Part shown: in pieces, positions 39,828 to 49,456 of the stretch
How the letters are laid out: each line of letters starts with the position of its first letter
Position numbering within the stretch: position 1 is the first letter of the stretch
DNA from: CADEED01 sp963839685
Lineage (GTDB): Bacteria; Pseudomonadota; Gammaproteobacteria; Steroidobacterales; Steroidobacteraceae
Assembly: GCA_963839685.1 (NCBI GenBank)
Contig: CAWIVS010000002.1
Coordinates: forward strand, 1-64,000
DNA: 64,000 nt
Direction of reading: 5' to 3'
The notes under the pieces: model-generated
Told to the model about the DNA's origin: nothing
The model's database searches: none
What the model saw: the letters and a program-made list of their open reading frames with translations, nothing else
Program-made: the position numbers and the translations under genes

Positions 39828-40193
39828 ATGGCACGTGTAAAACGAGGCGTCACTGCAAGTGCTCGCCACAAGAAGATTCTCAAGAAGGCGAAGGGCTACT
39901 ACAACGCCCGCCGCAAGGTGTTCCGCGCTGCGAAGCAGGCCGTCATCAAGGCCGGCCAGTACGCGTACCGCGGCCGAAAGCTGAAGAAGCGCGACTTCCG
40001 CGCGCTCTGGATCCAGCGCATCAATGCCGCCGCGCGCGAGCACGAGCTGAGCTACAGCCGATTGATCGATGGCCTCAAGAAGGCCGGAATCGACATCGAC
40101 CGCAAGATGCTCGCCGATCTCGCCGTGAACCAGCCGGATGGCTTTGCGGCCGTCGCGAAACAGGCCAAAGCCGCTCTCGACAAAGCCGCGTAA
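39828..40193 (+). CDS. rplT: 50S ribosomal protein bL20
   Basis: Large-subunit assembly protein of 121 residues. Seen: ARVKRGVTASARHKKILKKA, YYNARRKVFRAAKQAV, RRKLKKRDFRALWIQRINAA-type core (here RGRKLKKRDFRALWIQRIN). In other gammaproteobacteria it also acts as translational repressor of rpmI-rplT. It is 14 bp after rpmI and 19 bp before pheS. Confidence 0.97.
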   Translation: MARVKRGVTASARHKKILKKAKGYYNARRKVFRAAKQAVIKAGQYAYRGRKLKKRDFRALWIQRINAAAREHELSYSRLIDGLKKAGIDIDRKMLADLAVNQPDGFAAVAKQAKAALDKAA

Positions 40194-40212
40194 GCGGACG
40201 GGGTAGAAGCCC

Positions 40213-41250
40213 GTGAGCGGAGAGGCTCCGAAAGATCTCGACGCGCGCCGGGAGGAAACTCTCGGCGCGATTTCGAGCGCGCGCGATGTCGGGGCGCTCG
40301 AAGAGGCGCGCGTCCGTTCGTTGGGCAAGAGCGGCTGGCTCACCGAAAAGCTCAAGAGTCTCGGCAAGCTCGCCGACGCCGAACGCAAGGAATGGGGCGC
40401 GCGTTACAACCGCGTGCGCGAAGAGATCCAGGATTTCTTCGAGAAGAAGCGACTCGAGCTCGACCAGGCCGCGGTTGCGGACAAACTCGCCAAGGAACGC
40501 ATCGATGTCACGCTGCCGGGACGCGGCGAGACGCGAGGTGGGCTGCATCCCGTCACCAAGGTGCGGTTGCGTATCGAGCAGTTGTTCCGGCAGGCCGGAT
40601 TCACCGTCGAGTCCGGGCCCGAGATCGAAGACGACTTCCACAATTTCGAAGCGCTCAACATCCCGGCGGATCACCCGGCGCGCGCAATGCACGATACGTT
40701 CTACTTCCCGGATGGCCGGTTGCTGCGCACTCATACCTCGCCAGTGCAGATCCGCGCCATGCTCACGGGCAAGCCGCCATTCGCGGTGATCGCACCGGGA
40801 CGCGTGTATCGCAACGACCACGATGTCACGCATTCGCCCATGTTCCACCAGGTCGAGGGCCTGATGGTCGACGAGGGCATCACCTTCGCGAACATGAAGG
40901 CCATGTTGCATGGCTTTCTCGAAGCCTTCTTCGAGCGCGACCTCCAGATGCGGCTGCGTCCGTCGTACTTTCCATTCACCGAACCGTCGGCCGAAGTCGA
41001 CATGAGTTGCGTGTTGTGCGCGGGCGCTGGATGCCGCGTGTGCAAGTACACCGGCTGGCTCGAGATCTCCGGCTGCGGCATGGTGCACCCGCGCGTACTC
41101 GAGGCGGGCGGTGTCGATCCGGAGAAATACACCGGCTACGCCTTCGGCATGGGCATCGATCGCCTGGCCATGCTGCGCTATGGCGTGAATGACCTGCGCC
41201 TGTTCTTCGAGAACGACCTGCGCTTCCTGGCGCAATTCAGGGCGGGTTAG
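40213..41250 (+). CDS. pheS: Phenylalanyl-tRNA synthetase alpha subunit
   Basis: Catalytic subunit of the (alpha-beta)2 enzyme charging tRNA-Phe, 345 residues with a GTG start. An N-terminal coiled coil (about 1-90) precedes the class II core: motif 2 region PFAVIAPGRVYRNDHDVTHSPMFHQVEG and motif 3 GYAFGMGIDRLAMLRYGVNDLRLFFEND. The phenylalanine pocket region FTEPSAEVDMSC is present. The frame is intact. It is followed by pheT after six bases. Confidence 0.96.
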   Translation: MSGEAPKDLDARREETLGAISSARDVGALEEARVRSLGKSGWLTEKLKSLGKLADAERKEWGARYNRVREEIQDFFEKKRLELDQAAVADKLAKERIDVTLPGRGETRGGLHPVTKVRLRIEQLFRQAGFTVESGPEIEDDFHNFEALNIPADHPARAMHDTFYFPDGRLLRTHTSPVQIRAMLTGKPPFAVIAPGRVYRNDHDVTHSPMFHQVEGLMVDEGITFANMKAMLHGFLEAFFERDLQMRLRPSYFPFTEPSAEVDMSCVLCAGAGCRVCKYTGWLEISGCGMVHPRVLEAGGVDPEKYTGYAFGMGIDRLAMLRYGVNDLRLFFENDLRFLAQFRAG

Positions 41251-41256
41251 GCGGCC

Positions 41257-43627
41257 ATGCGAATTTCGCTCTCCTGGCTGCGCGATCTCGTGGACTTTCC
41301 CTGGGACGGGCGCGAGCTGGGATCGCGGCTGACCATGTCGGGCTTCGAGCTCGAATCCATCGAGACCGCGGCGCCGGCGTTCAGCGGCATCATCGTGGCG
41401 GAAATCATCGAAGCCGTGCGCCATCCGCAGGCTGACAAACTGCAAATTTGCACGGTACGTACCACCGGGCCTGAACCACTGCAGATTGTCTGCGGCGCGG
41501 CCAATGCTCGCGTCGGATTGAAGACGGCACTGGCGACCGTGGGCGCGGTGCTTCCCGGTGGACATGCCATCGCCGCCGCGAAGCTGCGCGGCGTCGAATC
41601 ATTCGGCATGTTGTGTTCCGCGAAGGAACTCGGGCTGACCGAAACTTCCGAGGGCATCGTGGAACTGCCGGCCGACGCACCGGTGGGCCAGGACTTGCGA
41701 GCCTACATGCAACTCGATGACGAGCTGCTCGAGCTCAATGTCACGCCGAATCGCGGCGATGCCATGTCCGTGCTGGGGATCGCGCGCGAAGTCGGCGCCC
41801 TGGCGCGCACCGCGGTGCGGATCCCGGCAGCAAATCCGACCACGACCCTCACAGACACCTTTCCCGCGAAGCTGTCCGCTCCCGAGGGCTGTTCCAAGTT
41901 CACCTGCCGCGTCCTGCGCGGCATCAACAACAAGACGCAGTCGCCACTGTGGCTGCGCGAGCGTTTGCGCCGCGCCGGTCTGCGTCCCATCAGCCCGGTG
42001 GTCGACATCACGCAGTACGTGATGCTCGAGCTCGGCCAGCCCATGCACGCCTACGACCTCGCCAAGCTCAAGGGCGGTCTCGAGGCGCGCTTTGCACGCG
42101 CCGATGAACTCATCACGCTGCTCGACGGCAAGCAGATCAAGCTGAGCCCCGACGTGGTGGTCATCGCGGACCACGACGGGGCGGTCGGCATGGGTGGCGT
42201 CATGGGCGGGCTCGCCAGCTCCTGCACGCGCGGATACCACTGACATCCTGTTCGAAGCAGCCTTCTTCCCGCCGGCCGCCATTGCCGGCCGCGCGCGTCG
42301 TTATGGCCTGGTCACGGATGCCGGGCAGCGCTTCGAGCGCGGCGTGGATCCGGCTCACCAGGAACGGGCGGTCGAGCGTGCCACGCAGCTGTTGCTGGAG
42401 ATTGCGGGTGGCAAGGCCGGACCGGTGCACGTGGTGCAGGACTCGGAGCGCCTGCCGCGGCGCCTGGAAGTCGCGTTGCGTCGTCAACGCATCGGAAAGT
42501 TGCTCGGCACGAGCATTGCCGACAATGACGTCAAGCTGACGCTCGAGTCGCTCGGAATGCGCGTGCTGGCCAAAGAGGATGGCTGGCTGGTGACGCCGCC
42601 GTCGCATCGCTTCGACATCAACATCGAGGCGGACCTGATCGAAGAGCTGGCGCGAATCGTCGGTTTCGAAGCCATCCCGGAGGCGAATGCCACGGTAACT
42701 CAGAGGGTGCGGCCGCTGGCCGAACAGTCGCCGGTGGAATGGCAGGCGCTCGAGATCCTGGCCGATCGTGGCTACCAGGAAGCGATCACCTACGCGTTCG
42801 TCGATCCGGTGCTGCAAGGCAAGTTATTCCCGGGCGTCGAGACGCCGGCGATCAACAATCCGATCGCCAGCGACATGGCCGTCATGCGCGCGTCGTTGTG
42901 GCCGGGGCTCATCAAGGTGGCCCAGGAGAATCTGCGGCGACAGCAGGATCGCGTCCGCGTCGTTCGAACATGGCGCGCGTTTCGAGGCGGGGGGCCGTGG
43001 AGACAGACCTGTTAGCCGGCATTGCCATCGGTTCGAGTCGGCCGGAGCAGTGGGGGGCCAAGTCCACGGCCCGTGGATTTCTACGACGTCAAGCAGGACC
43101 TGGACACGGTGTTCGCGCGCAGCGGCGCGTCAGAAGAGTTCGGGTACGTGACAGATACATTGCCGTGCCTGCACCCCGGTCGCAGCGCCCGGATTACGCG
43201 ATGCGGCAAGACCATCGGTTGGATCGGCGAGCTGCACCCCCAATTGGTGCAGGAATTCGATTTCACATATGCGCCGGTCCTGTTCGAAGTCGAGTACGGG
43301 CCGGCCCTGACGGCGAAAATGCCGCGTTTTGAGGAGATTTCGCGGTTTCCCCGTGTGCGGCGCGATCTTGCTGTCGTGGTGGATGAGAAAGTTTCTTTAA
43401 GACAGCTACATGACCGTGTAACCTTCGCTGCGTCGAGCCTTCTTCGCGATATCCGGGTGTTCGACGTGTTCAGGGGGCCCGGCATAGAAATTGGAAGAAA
43501 AAGTGTCGCTTTAGGCTTGATATTTCAGGACAATTCTCGCACCCTCGCGGACGAGGACGCGGACCGTTTGTTAGCTGCGATTCGTGCCGATCTGAGTGCA
43601 ACTCTGGGCGCAGGATTTCGAGAATAA
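41257..43627 (+). CDS. pheT: Phenylalanyl-tRNA synthetase beta subunit, four frame breaks
   Basis: Editing and tRNA-binding subunit, about 790 residues when repaired. Domains in order: tRNA-binding OB fold (VRHPQADKLQICTV), B3/B4 editing (ELNVTPNRGDAMSVLGIAREV, LGQPMHAYDLAKL), B5 (PSHRFDINIEADLIEELARIVG), catalytic-like domain and the C-terminal ferredoxin-like FDX-ACB domain (FPRVRRDLAVVVDEKV). Each break is one surplus base: near 42230, 42960, in the G6 run 42989-42994 and in the G6 run 43052-43057. Because the gene is indispensable and all domains are conserved, these are almost surely sequence errors. Confidence 0.95.
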
Positions 43628-43631
43628 AAGC

Positions 43632-43934
43632 ATGGCTCTGACGAAAGCGGAGATGGCTGAGGCGCTGTTCAATCAGCTGGGTCTCAACAAGCGCGAAGCG
43701 CGTGAGCTCGTGGACCTGTTCTTCGAGGAGGTGCGACATGCACTCTCGAACGGCGAACAGGTAAAGCTTTCGGGCTTCGGCAATTTTGATTTGCGCGACA
43801 AGAACCAGCGGCCTGGTCGGAATCCCAAAACGGGTGAGGAGATTCCAATCAGCGCACGGCGCGTGGTGACGTTTCGTCCGGGGCAGAAACTGAAGGCACG
43901 AGTCGAGGCCTATGCTGGAACCAAAGAACAATGA
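43632..43934 (+). CDS. ihfA: Integration host factor alpha subunit
   Basis: DNA-bending nucleoid protein of 100 residues. Seen: LTKAEMAEALFNQLGLNKREARELVDLFFEEVR, VKLSGFGNFDLRDKNQRPGRNPKTGEEI with the intercalating proline in GRNPKTG, and RRVVTFRPGQKLKARVE. It follows pheT as in most gammaproteobacteria, and its end overlaps the MerR-type gene by 23 bases. Confidence 0.96.
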   Translation: MALTKAEMAEALFNQLGLNKREARELVDLFFEEVRHALSNGEQVKLSGFGNFDLRDKNQRPGRNPKTGEEIPISARRVVTFRPGQKLKARVEAYAGTKEQ

Positions 43935-44268
43935 CGAACTGCCGGCGATACCCGGCAAGCGCTATTTCACGATTGGTGAAGTGAGCGATCTCTGCGGCGT
44001 GAAGCCGCATGTGCTGCGTTACTGGGAACAGGAGTTTCCGCAGCTCAAGCCGGTAAAGCGTCGCGGCAATCGCCGCTATTACCAGCGCCAGGACGTGATC
44101 ATCATTCGCCAGATCCGCTCATTGCTTTACGAGCAGGGCTTCACCATCGGTGGTGCGCGCAACAAGCTGGCAGGTGAAGAGGCGCGTGTCGACGTCAGCC
44201 AGAGCCAGCAGATCGTCAAGCAGATGCGCGTGGAGCTCGAGCAGCTCCTGAGACTCCTGCGCCGCTAA
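43912..44268 (+). CDS. MerR-family regulator downstream of ihfA
   Basis: A 118-residue regulator with the N-terminal winged helix RYFTIGEVSDLCGVKPHVLRYWEQEFPQLKPVKRRGNRRYYQRQDV and a short helical dimerisation region. It lacks the cysteine-rich effector loop of metal-sensing MerR proteins. This small protein is conserved after ihfA in gammaproteobacteria; its targets are unknown. A perfect hairpin begins four bases after the stop. Confidence 0.92.
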   Translation: MLEPKNNDELPAIPGKRYFTIGEVSDLCGVKPHVLRYWEQEFPQLKPVKRRGNRRYYQRQDVIIIRQIRSLLYEQGFTIGGARNKLAGEEARVDVSQSQQIVKQMRVELEQLLRLLRR

Positions 44269-44272
44269 GAAA

Positions 44273-44326
44273 AAATGGGGACATTCCTATTTTCCCGAAG
44301 CTGGGAAAATAGGAATGTCCCCATTT
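44273..44326. repeat. Perfect 24-bp inverted repeat, terminator-like, GGGGACATTCCT family
   Basis: Arms 44273-44296 and 44303-44326 are perfect reverse complements (AAATGGGGACATTCCT...), with loop GAAGCT. It lies between the converging MerR-type and DUF2950 genes, so it can end both transcripts. The outer motif is shared with the inverted repeat at 14393-14483, which suggests a dispersed REP-like element rather than an ordinary terminator. Confidence 0.85.
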
Positions 44327-44330
44327 GCGT

Positions 44331-45266
44331 TTACTGGCCGGCGACGACCGTCCCGTCTTCCTTCTTCCACATCGAGTCGGGATTGAACTCGACGATGCCC
44401 ATGGCCACGTCCTTGGTATGCGGCCCGAGGTCGCGTGAATACACCACGCCATCGTGATTCACGATGAAGGTCATGACGCCCGAGCTGCCGTATTCGGCCG
44501 GGAAGGCGATCAGCACCGAACCCACCTAACAACTCGCCGTTCACCGAGTACTCGTAGGCGCCGCCGGGGGCGTCAGGTCCCTGGCGCGTCAGCATCCGAT
44601 AGATGTAGCCGTGAAACGGCTGAGCCTCTTGGGCGCGTCGGGTTTCAGATAACCCTCGGCTTGCGCCACGACAAATTCCTCGCCGAGCGGGCTCTGTGGC
44701 TCGCCGGCAGCTGCTGGCCAATAGAGGCCATCCTTCTTGCCCGCGGTGCTGATGAGCTTGTTTGCGTAGTGCTGCAGCGGGTCCTTCTGCACGTTGCGCA
44801 GGTAGTATTCCTGCTGCGCATCGACATAGGCCAGGCACGACTGGATGGTGTCCAGTTCGTTTTCGCCCACGCGCCGATTGATGAGCTCTTCGGAGCCCGC
44901 GGCGCTGTTCCAGTACCAGCGGCCGTCACTCAACGTGATGGGAATGGCAAAGGGGAATTTGTCTTCGCCGATCTCGAGCGTGACCTTGGCCGGATCACTC
45001 TTGTCGAGCGAGTGCGCAGCCTTGTACCTGGCCAGAAAGCTCGCGCGAGCATTCTTGTCGTCGACCGGATCGCCCGAATTGATCAGCGGCTCGCCCAGTG
45101 GCCCGAACAGCTTCAGCAGGGCAGTGTTGTCCTTGGCCTGCGCCGCCTTGACCAGCGCCTGCACCGCCGCTTCCGGCGTGGCGAAACTCTGCTGATCCTT
45201 GGGAACAGCCGCGAAGGCCAACGGCGCCGCGAGGGCGGCGATCACTACGAATAACTTGGTACGCAT
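44331..45266 (-). CDS. Exported DUF2950 protein, two frameshifts
   Basis: Exported protein of unknown function with a signal peptide (LFVVIAALAAPLAFA). Recognisable DUF2950 segments: KDQQSFATPEAAVQALVKAA, DGRWYWNSAAGSEELINRRVGENELDTI, PFHGYIYRMLTRQGPDAPGG and FPAEYGSSGVMTFIVNHDGVVYSRDLG. Frame breaks near 44617 and 44525. ATG 45266 is preferred over 45272 because GGAGG is then 7 bases upstream. It follows the DUF3300 gene by about 15 bp; these two families are regular neighbours. Confidence 0.85.
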
Positions 45267-45281
45267 ATGCATTCCTCCGTA

Positions 45282-46643
45282 TCAGCGCCGCCGCCCGCCG
45301 CCACCGCCGCCGCGCGACATGCCGCCGCGACTGCTGCTCGAGCGCGCGCTGGCGCCGCTGCCGCCTCCGAATGCACCGGAAGAGGATCTATTCGACGACG
45401 AGCCGCGCGACGAACTGCCCCCATAGTCGCGGCTGGAACTGCCGGTACTACGGTTCGAGCTCGAGCTTGAGCCACCGAGGTCACGCGTGCCCGAGCTGGT
45501 GTTGCTGGCGCGATTGCTGGCCGATCCCGCGATGCGTATCACGCGTGCCGACTTGATTGCCCGCCATGTCGCGCTGATTGCCAAGCCCTTCGCTGTTCAT
45601 CTGCTGGCGGCCCTGCTCGGCGTGGCCGCGGTATTGCTCGCGGGCCGCGACATTCTGCTGGTTGGCGCCGCGGTTGTACTTCTGCTGCGTGGCCGAGTCC
45701 TTGTAGCCGACGCCCTTGCGATGCGAGGCGTCATGGTTCCAGCTCTGCTTGGTGCCGGCGCTATTGTTGCCGGCACGGTTGCCGCTGTTATTGCCGGTGC
45801 GATTACCGCTGTTGACATTGTTGCGGTTGGCGTTGATCTCGTTCTTGTTGAAGTTGTTCTGGCGGTTGATGTCGATATCGACGTCGTTGCCACCCCAGTT
45901 GCAGTTGCCCCAGATGGCACCGCCGACGATCACGCCGGCGGTGAACGACCAGAACATCGCGCCCCCGTAATATGCCGGCGGGTAGTAGGCATAGGGCGGG
46001 TAATGCGGATAGGCCCAGGCGCCGTACACCACCGTGGGGTTGTACGATGGGCACGTAGACCACTTCCGGATCCGGCGATTCGATGATGATGGTTTGTGGT
46101 GCGGGTGAGCCGGCCGGCGCCGGCTCCTCCTTGACGGTCACTTCCTTGGTGCTCTTGAGATTGCCGGTTTCCTTGGCCTTGTTCCGCAGGACCTGCACGG
46201 CCTGCATGACATCTTTCTGCTGGGCAAGGAAGGCGTCGCCGAGCTTCTGCGTCCAGTCGATCTTCTCGTTCATCTTCTCGAGCACGCTGGGGAATGCCAC
46301 CAGCGATTTCACGCTCGGGTCCCAGGTCTGGCTCTGCACGGCACCGGCCACCGCATCACCCTTCACGTCCGGATGTTCCTTCGACCAGCGCGCCGCCTCG
46401 ACGATTTCCAGCGGGTAGGTCGAGGCCATGAAAATCTGCGCCAGCAGCGCGTCGGGATACAGCGCGATTGGCGCGAGAAGTGCTTCGAGCTCCTCTTTCT
46501 TGAACGGCGGGGTCTTGTTTGCCGGGGCCGGTGCGGCGGCGCCTGCCGGTTGTGCCGGTGGCGTCTGTGCCTGGATGGCCGCCTGGCCGGCGACCAATAC
46601 CGCAATGGCAACGGTCCCGCAGATATGTGATTGCGCGTTTCAT
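45282..46643 (-). CDS. Exported DUF3300 protein, three frameshifts
   Basis: Begins MKRAITYL with a signal peptide, then the DUF3300 core: LEALLAPIALYPDALLAQIFMASTYPLEIVEAARW and VVYVPSYNPTVVYGAWAYP (after repair). A glycine/tyrosine membrane-like stretch follows (YYGGAMFWSFTAGVIVGGAIWG), then an Asn-rich linker and a Ser/Gly tail ending GGGGGGRRR. Breaks near 46621, 46050 and 45531 are each one surplus base. Function unknown; probably an envelope protein that acts with the DUF2950 protein. Confidence 0.85.
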
Positions 46644-47026
46644 TGACTTCTACCTCGCGCGGCTCCCCGGATCTGAGACAGCGCCCCTGCGCGATTCTGG
46701 AGTCCGCCGTAAGGGTCCTGCCATGGCCCAAAGTGCCTAGCCGAGCCGCTGGCGTGGCGCCCGTATATGCGTTACGCCCGGGCGCGTCGGCGCCGGGTCG
46801 CCATTCCACCAATTCCGGTCCCAATCCGGGCGTCCAGCTTCACCGTTTGGCTTGCAGCCTCTAAGCTCGCGTGCCAGGCGGTGCGTGGGGAGTCGGGTCG
46901 CCGGCGCTCCCATGGAGTCGGCGGCGATGCGCACGCAAGCGCGCTCCTGCGGCCCGAAGTGGATGGCGCCTGTCGATAGTTAGACATTTCCTGCCACGAG
47001 AAGGGGGGTCTATTCATTGGGACATC
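46644..47026. other. Gap of 383 bases without a recognisable gene
   Basis: Lies between the divergent DUF3300 and symporter genes and must hold both promoters. It is very GC-rich with several possible hairpins near 46740-46800. I see no convincing coding frame, tRNA or strong promoter box. A purine run AAGGGGGG at 47001-47008 is too far from the symporter ATG to be its ribosome binding site. Confidence 0.5.
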
Positions 47027-48745
47027 ATGACCGGTACCGCGGTTTCATTCAGCACCCTCGACTGGGCGATCGTCGCGCTCTATTTCATCGCCAACACCGC
47101 CATCTGTGTGTGGGCGGCGATGCAGAAGGAAAAAGATACCGCCGACTACTTCCTCGCCAGTCGCAACGCCGGCTGGTTCCTGATCGGATCGTCGATCTTC
47201 GCCTCCAACATCGGGGCCGAGCATCTCATCGGACTTGCAGGTTCAGGCGCCAACTCCGGCATGGCCTTCGCGCACTGGGAACTGCATTCCTGGCTGGTGC
47301 TGGTGCTGGGCTGGGTGTTCGCGCCGTTCTACCTGCGCGCCAATGTCTTCACGACACCGGAGTTCCTCGAGCGTCGCTACACGCCCGGGACGCGCACGCT
47401 GCTGTCTGCGATATTTCTGGCCAGCTACATCCTCACCAAGGCGTCGGTAACGATTTTTGCCGGCGCCTTCGCCATCCAGACCATCCTCGGATACGAGACC
47501 ATCCCACTGCCGTTGATCGGCGAGGTGGACTTCTTCTGGTTCTCGGCCGCGTTCCTGGTGATCATCACCGGCGTGTTCGTGATCGCCGGCGGCATGTTGT
47601 CGGTGTTGTGGACCGAGGCCATGCACGTGCCGGTGTTGCTGACAGGTTCGGCCGTGCTGCTGTTCGTGGGTCTGAACCAGATCGGTGGCTGGGACGCCTT
47701 GCTCGCCGCGAATCCCGACAACCTGCACCTGTGGCGGCCATTGTCTACCACTGCCGAGACGCAGGGCTTCCCCGGTTTCTTGTTTGACCCCAGTGAAACG
47801 CCGTGGCTCGGTGTGTTGCTGTGCTCGCCCATCATCGGGTTGTGGTACTGGTGCACCGACCAATACATCGTGCAACGCGTGTTGTCGGCACGTGGTTTGA
47901 AGCAGGCCCGTCAGGGCACGATCTTCGCGGCCTATCTAAAGCTCGCGCCGGTATTCATCTTCCTGCTGCCCGGCATGATCGCCGTGGCGCTCTACAAGCA
48001 GGGCGCCGCGGGCTTCGAATCTATCGGCACGAACCCGCAGGGAGCGTTTCCGGTACTGGTGTCCAACCTGCTGCCAGTTGGCCTGCGCGGACTGGTGCTG
48101 GCCGGCATGTTGTCGGCGCTGATGAGCGCGCTCGCCTCGCTGTTCAACTCCACCGCGACGCTGTTCACCGTGGATTTCTACAAGCGCCTGCGCCCGCGAT
48201 CGAGCGAGCAGCACCTGGTGCGCGTCGGGCGCATCGCGACGGCGGCGGTGGTGGTGATCGGCATGATCTGGATTCCCATCATGCAGGCCATGAGCCAGCA
48301 GCTCTACAGCTACCTGCAGCTGGTGCAGTCACTGCTGGCGCCGGGCATCGCCGCAGTATTCATGGCCGGCATCTTTTCACGCAGCGTCACACCCAAGTCC
48401 GGTCTCGTGGGCCTCGCCGTCGGATTCGGATTGGGAATGTTGCGACTGCTCCTGCAGGGCCTGCATGGAATCGCAGGTATCGAGTGGCCAGGGCTGATCC
48501 AGGACTTCGTCGACATCAACTGGCTGTACTTCAGCTTCCTGTTGTTTGTCTTCACCTGCGCGGTGATCTTCGTGGTGAGCCAGTTCACGCCCAAGGCCTC
48601 GGTCGAGCAGATCGCCGGGCTCACCTATCGGTCGGTTTCCGCGCAGCAATCCTCGCAGGATCGGCAGAGTTATGGCTTCTGGGAGATCTTCCACACCTGC
48701 GTGATCGTCGGGATCATCGTGACCATCTACGTCTATTTCTGGTGA
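47027..48745 (+). CDS. Sodium:solute symporter (SSS family, SGLT-like)
   Basis: Na+-driven uptake protein of 572 residues with about 14 transmembrane helices. Seen: STLDWAIVALYFIANTAI at the first helix, DYFLASRNAGWFLIGSSIFASNIGAEHLIGLAGSGA, the family signature FFWFSAAFLVIITGVFVIAGGMLSVLWTEA, and GLRGLVLAGMLSALMSALASLFNSTATLFTVDFYK with the conserved Na2-site serines. Most similar in pattern to sugar symporters (SglT type), so a monosaccharide or inositol substrate is likely. ATG 47027 (MTGTAVSF) is chosen as the family-like start. Confidence 0.92.
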   Translation: MTGTAVSFSTLDWAIVALYFIANTAICVWAAMQKEKDTADYFLASRNAGWFLIGSSIFASNIGAEHLIGLAGSGANSGMAFAHWELHSWLVLVLGWVFAPFYLRANVFTTPEFLERRYTPGTRTLLSAIFLASYILTKASVTIFAGAFAIQTILGYETIPLPLIGEVDFFWFSAAFLVIITGVFVIAGGMLSVLWTEAMHVPVLLTGSAVLLFVGLNQIGGWDALLAANPDNLHLWRPLSTTAETQGFPGFLFDPSETPWLGVLLCSPIIGLWYWCTDQYIVQRVLSARGLKQARQGTIFAAYLKLAPVFIFLLPGMIAVALYKQGAAGFESIGTNPQGAFPVLVSNLLPVGLRGLVLAGMLSALMSALASLFNSTATLFTVDFYKRLRPRSSEQHLVRVGRIATAAVVVIGMIWIPIMQAMSQQLYSYLQLVQSLLAPGIAAVFMAGIFSRSVTPKSGLVGLAVGFGLGMLRLLLQGLHGIAGIEWPGLIQDFVDINWLYFSFLLFVFTCAVIFVVSQFTPKASVEQIAGLTYRSVSAQQSSQDRQSYGFWEIFHTCVIVGIIVTIYVYFW

Positions 48746-48891
48746 GGAGGCGGCGCCAGCCGCGACAATAATCGCCTTCCGCTTCAGGTTGTGCGCCAGC
48801 TCACAGTTGTCAGGACATAGCAGCTGAGACCTGGCGCCACCTGATGACACCTCTCTAGGAGATCCTTCGGAAATCGGCTGGGAGGCGAGCC

Positions 48892-49176
48892 GTGAGGCTA
48901 CATAATGCAATCGCAGGCCTGTGCACAATGACGCTCATGGCGGCCGCCGGGGCCGTCGATTTGAGCGACGTCGAAGTGCGCGAGCACATCATCAAGAAGT
49001 CCATCGACAGGTACGACGCCGCCTGCCCATGCCCCTACAGCAAGAATTCGAAGGGGAATCACTGCGGTGACAACTCCGCCTGGAGCCGCGAGGGAGGCGG
49101 CAAACCCATTTGCTACCCCGACGAAGTCAGCGACGCGCAGATCAAGAAATGGCGCGCGCGAAATCCGGCAAAGTGA
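48892..49176 (+). CDS. Small exported Cys-containing protein of unknown function
   Basis: A 94-residue protein with a signal peptide (LHNAIAGLCTMTLMAAAGA). The mature region has a conserved-looking motif YDAACPCPYSKNSKGNHCGDNSAW and GKPICYPDEVSD; four Cys could form disulfides. Similar small periplasmic proteins are widespread in proteobacteria without a known role. The GTG start has GGGAGG upstream. Confidence 0.7.
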   Translation: MRLHNAIAGLCTMTLMAAAGAVDLSDVEVREHIIKKSIDRYDAACPCPYSKNSKGNHCGDNSAWSREGGGKPICYPDEVSDAQIKKWRARNPAK

Positions 49177-49196
49177 TCTGGAAGAGGTAGCCCACC

Positions 49197-49388
49197 ATGA
49201 CTCACTACTTCATCGACAATCGCACGCAACCCGACGGCGCGGACGAAGTGCACACGCAGGGCTGTAGCCCGATGGCGACCGACAAGCACTACCTCGGCGA
49301 CTCCAGCGACTTTCTCGAGGCGATGATGGAAGCCCCAAGGGCTTCGCCCGAAGGCGAAAATTTCCCGCTGCCGTTTCCGGAGGGTTAA
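49197..49388 (+). CDS. Small conserved-type protein with altered C-terminus
   Basis: A 63-residue protein. The N-terminal part MTHYFIDNRTQPDGADEVHT and GCSPMATDKHYLGDSSDF resembles a small family that continues with a Cys-rich end. Here the end is instead PRASPEGENFPLPFPEG. The DNA at 49330-49385 is repeat-like, and a plausible continuation KDAYSPEQVAS lies just after the stop, so the true end may have been displaced by an insertion or indel. Function unknown. Starts 20 bases after the preceding small gene. Confidence 0.55.
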   Translation: MTHYFIDNRTQPDGADEVHTQGCSPMATDKHYLGDSSDFLEAMMEAPRASPEGENFPLPFPEG

Positions 49389-49456
49389 GGACGCCTACAG
49401 CCCGGAGCAGGTGGCTTCCGTAGCATGCATCGACATTCTGTCGATGGAGGCTTGTC

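Noticed and set aside
40075..41565. Long 496-residue frame antisense to pheS
   Set aside because: Long antisense frames are expected in high-GC DNA. The pheS frame on the other strand is unmistakable.
46740..46860. Possible tRNA-like or ncRNA structure upstream of the symporter
   Set aside because: Several GC hairpins, but no cloverleaf, conserved T-loop or known ncRNA motif.
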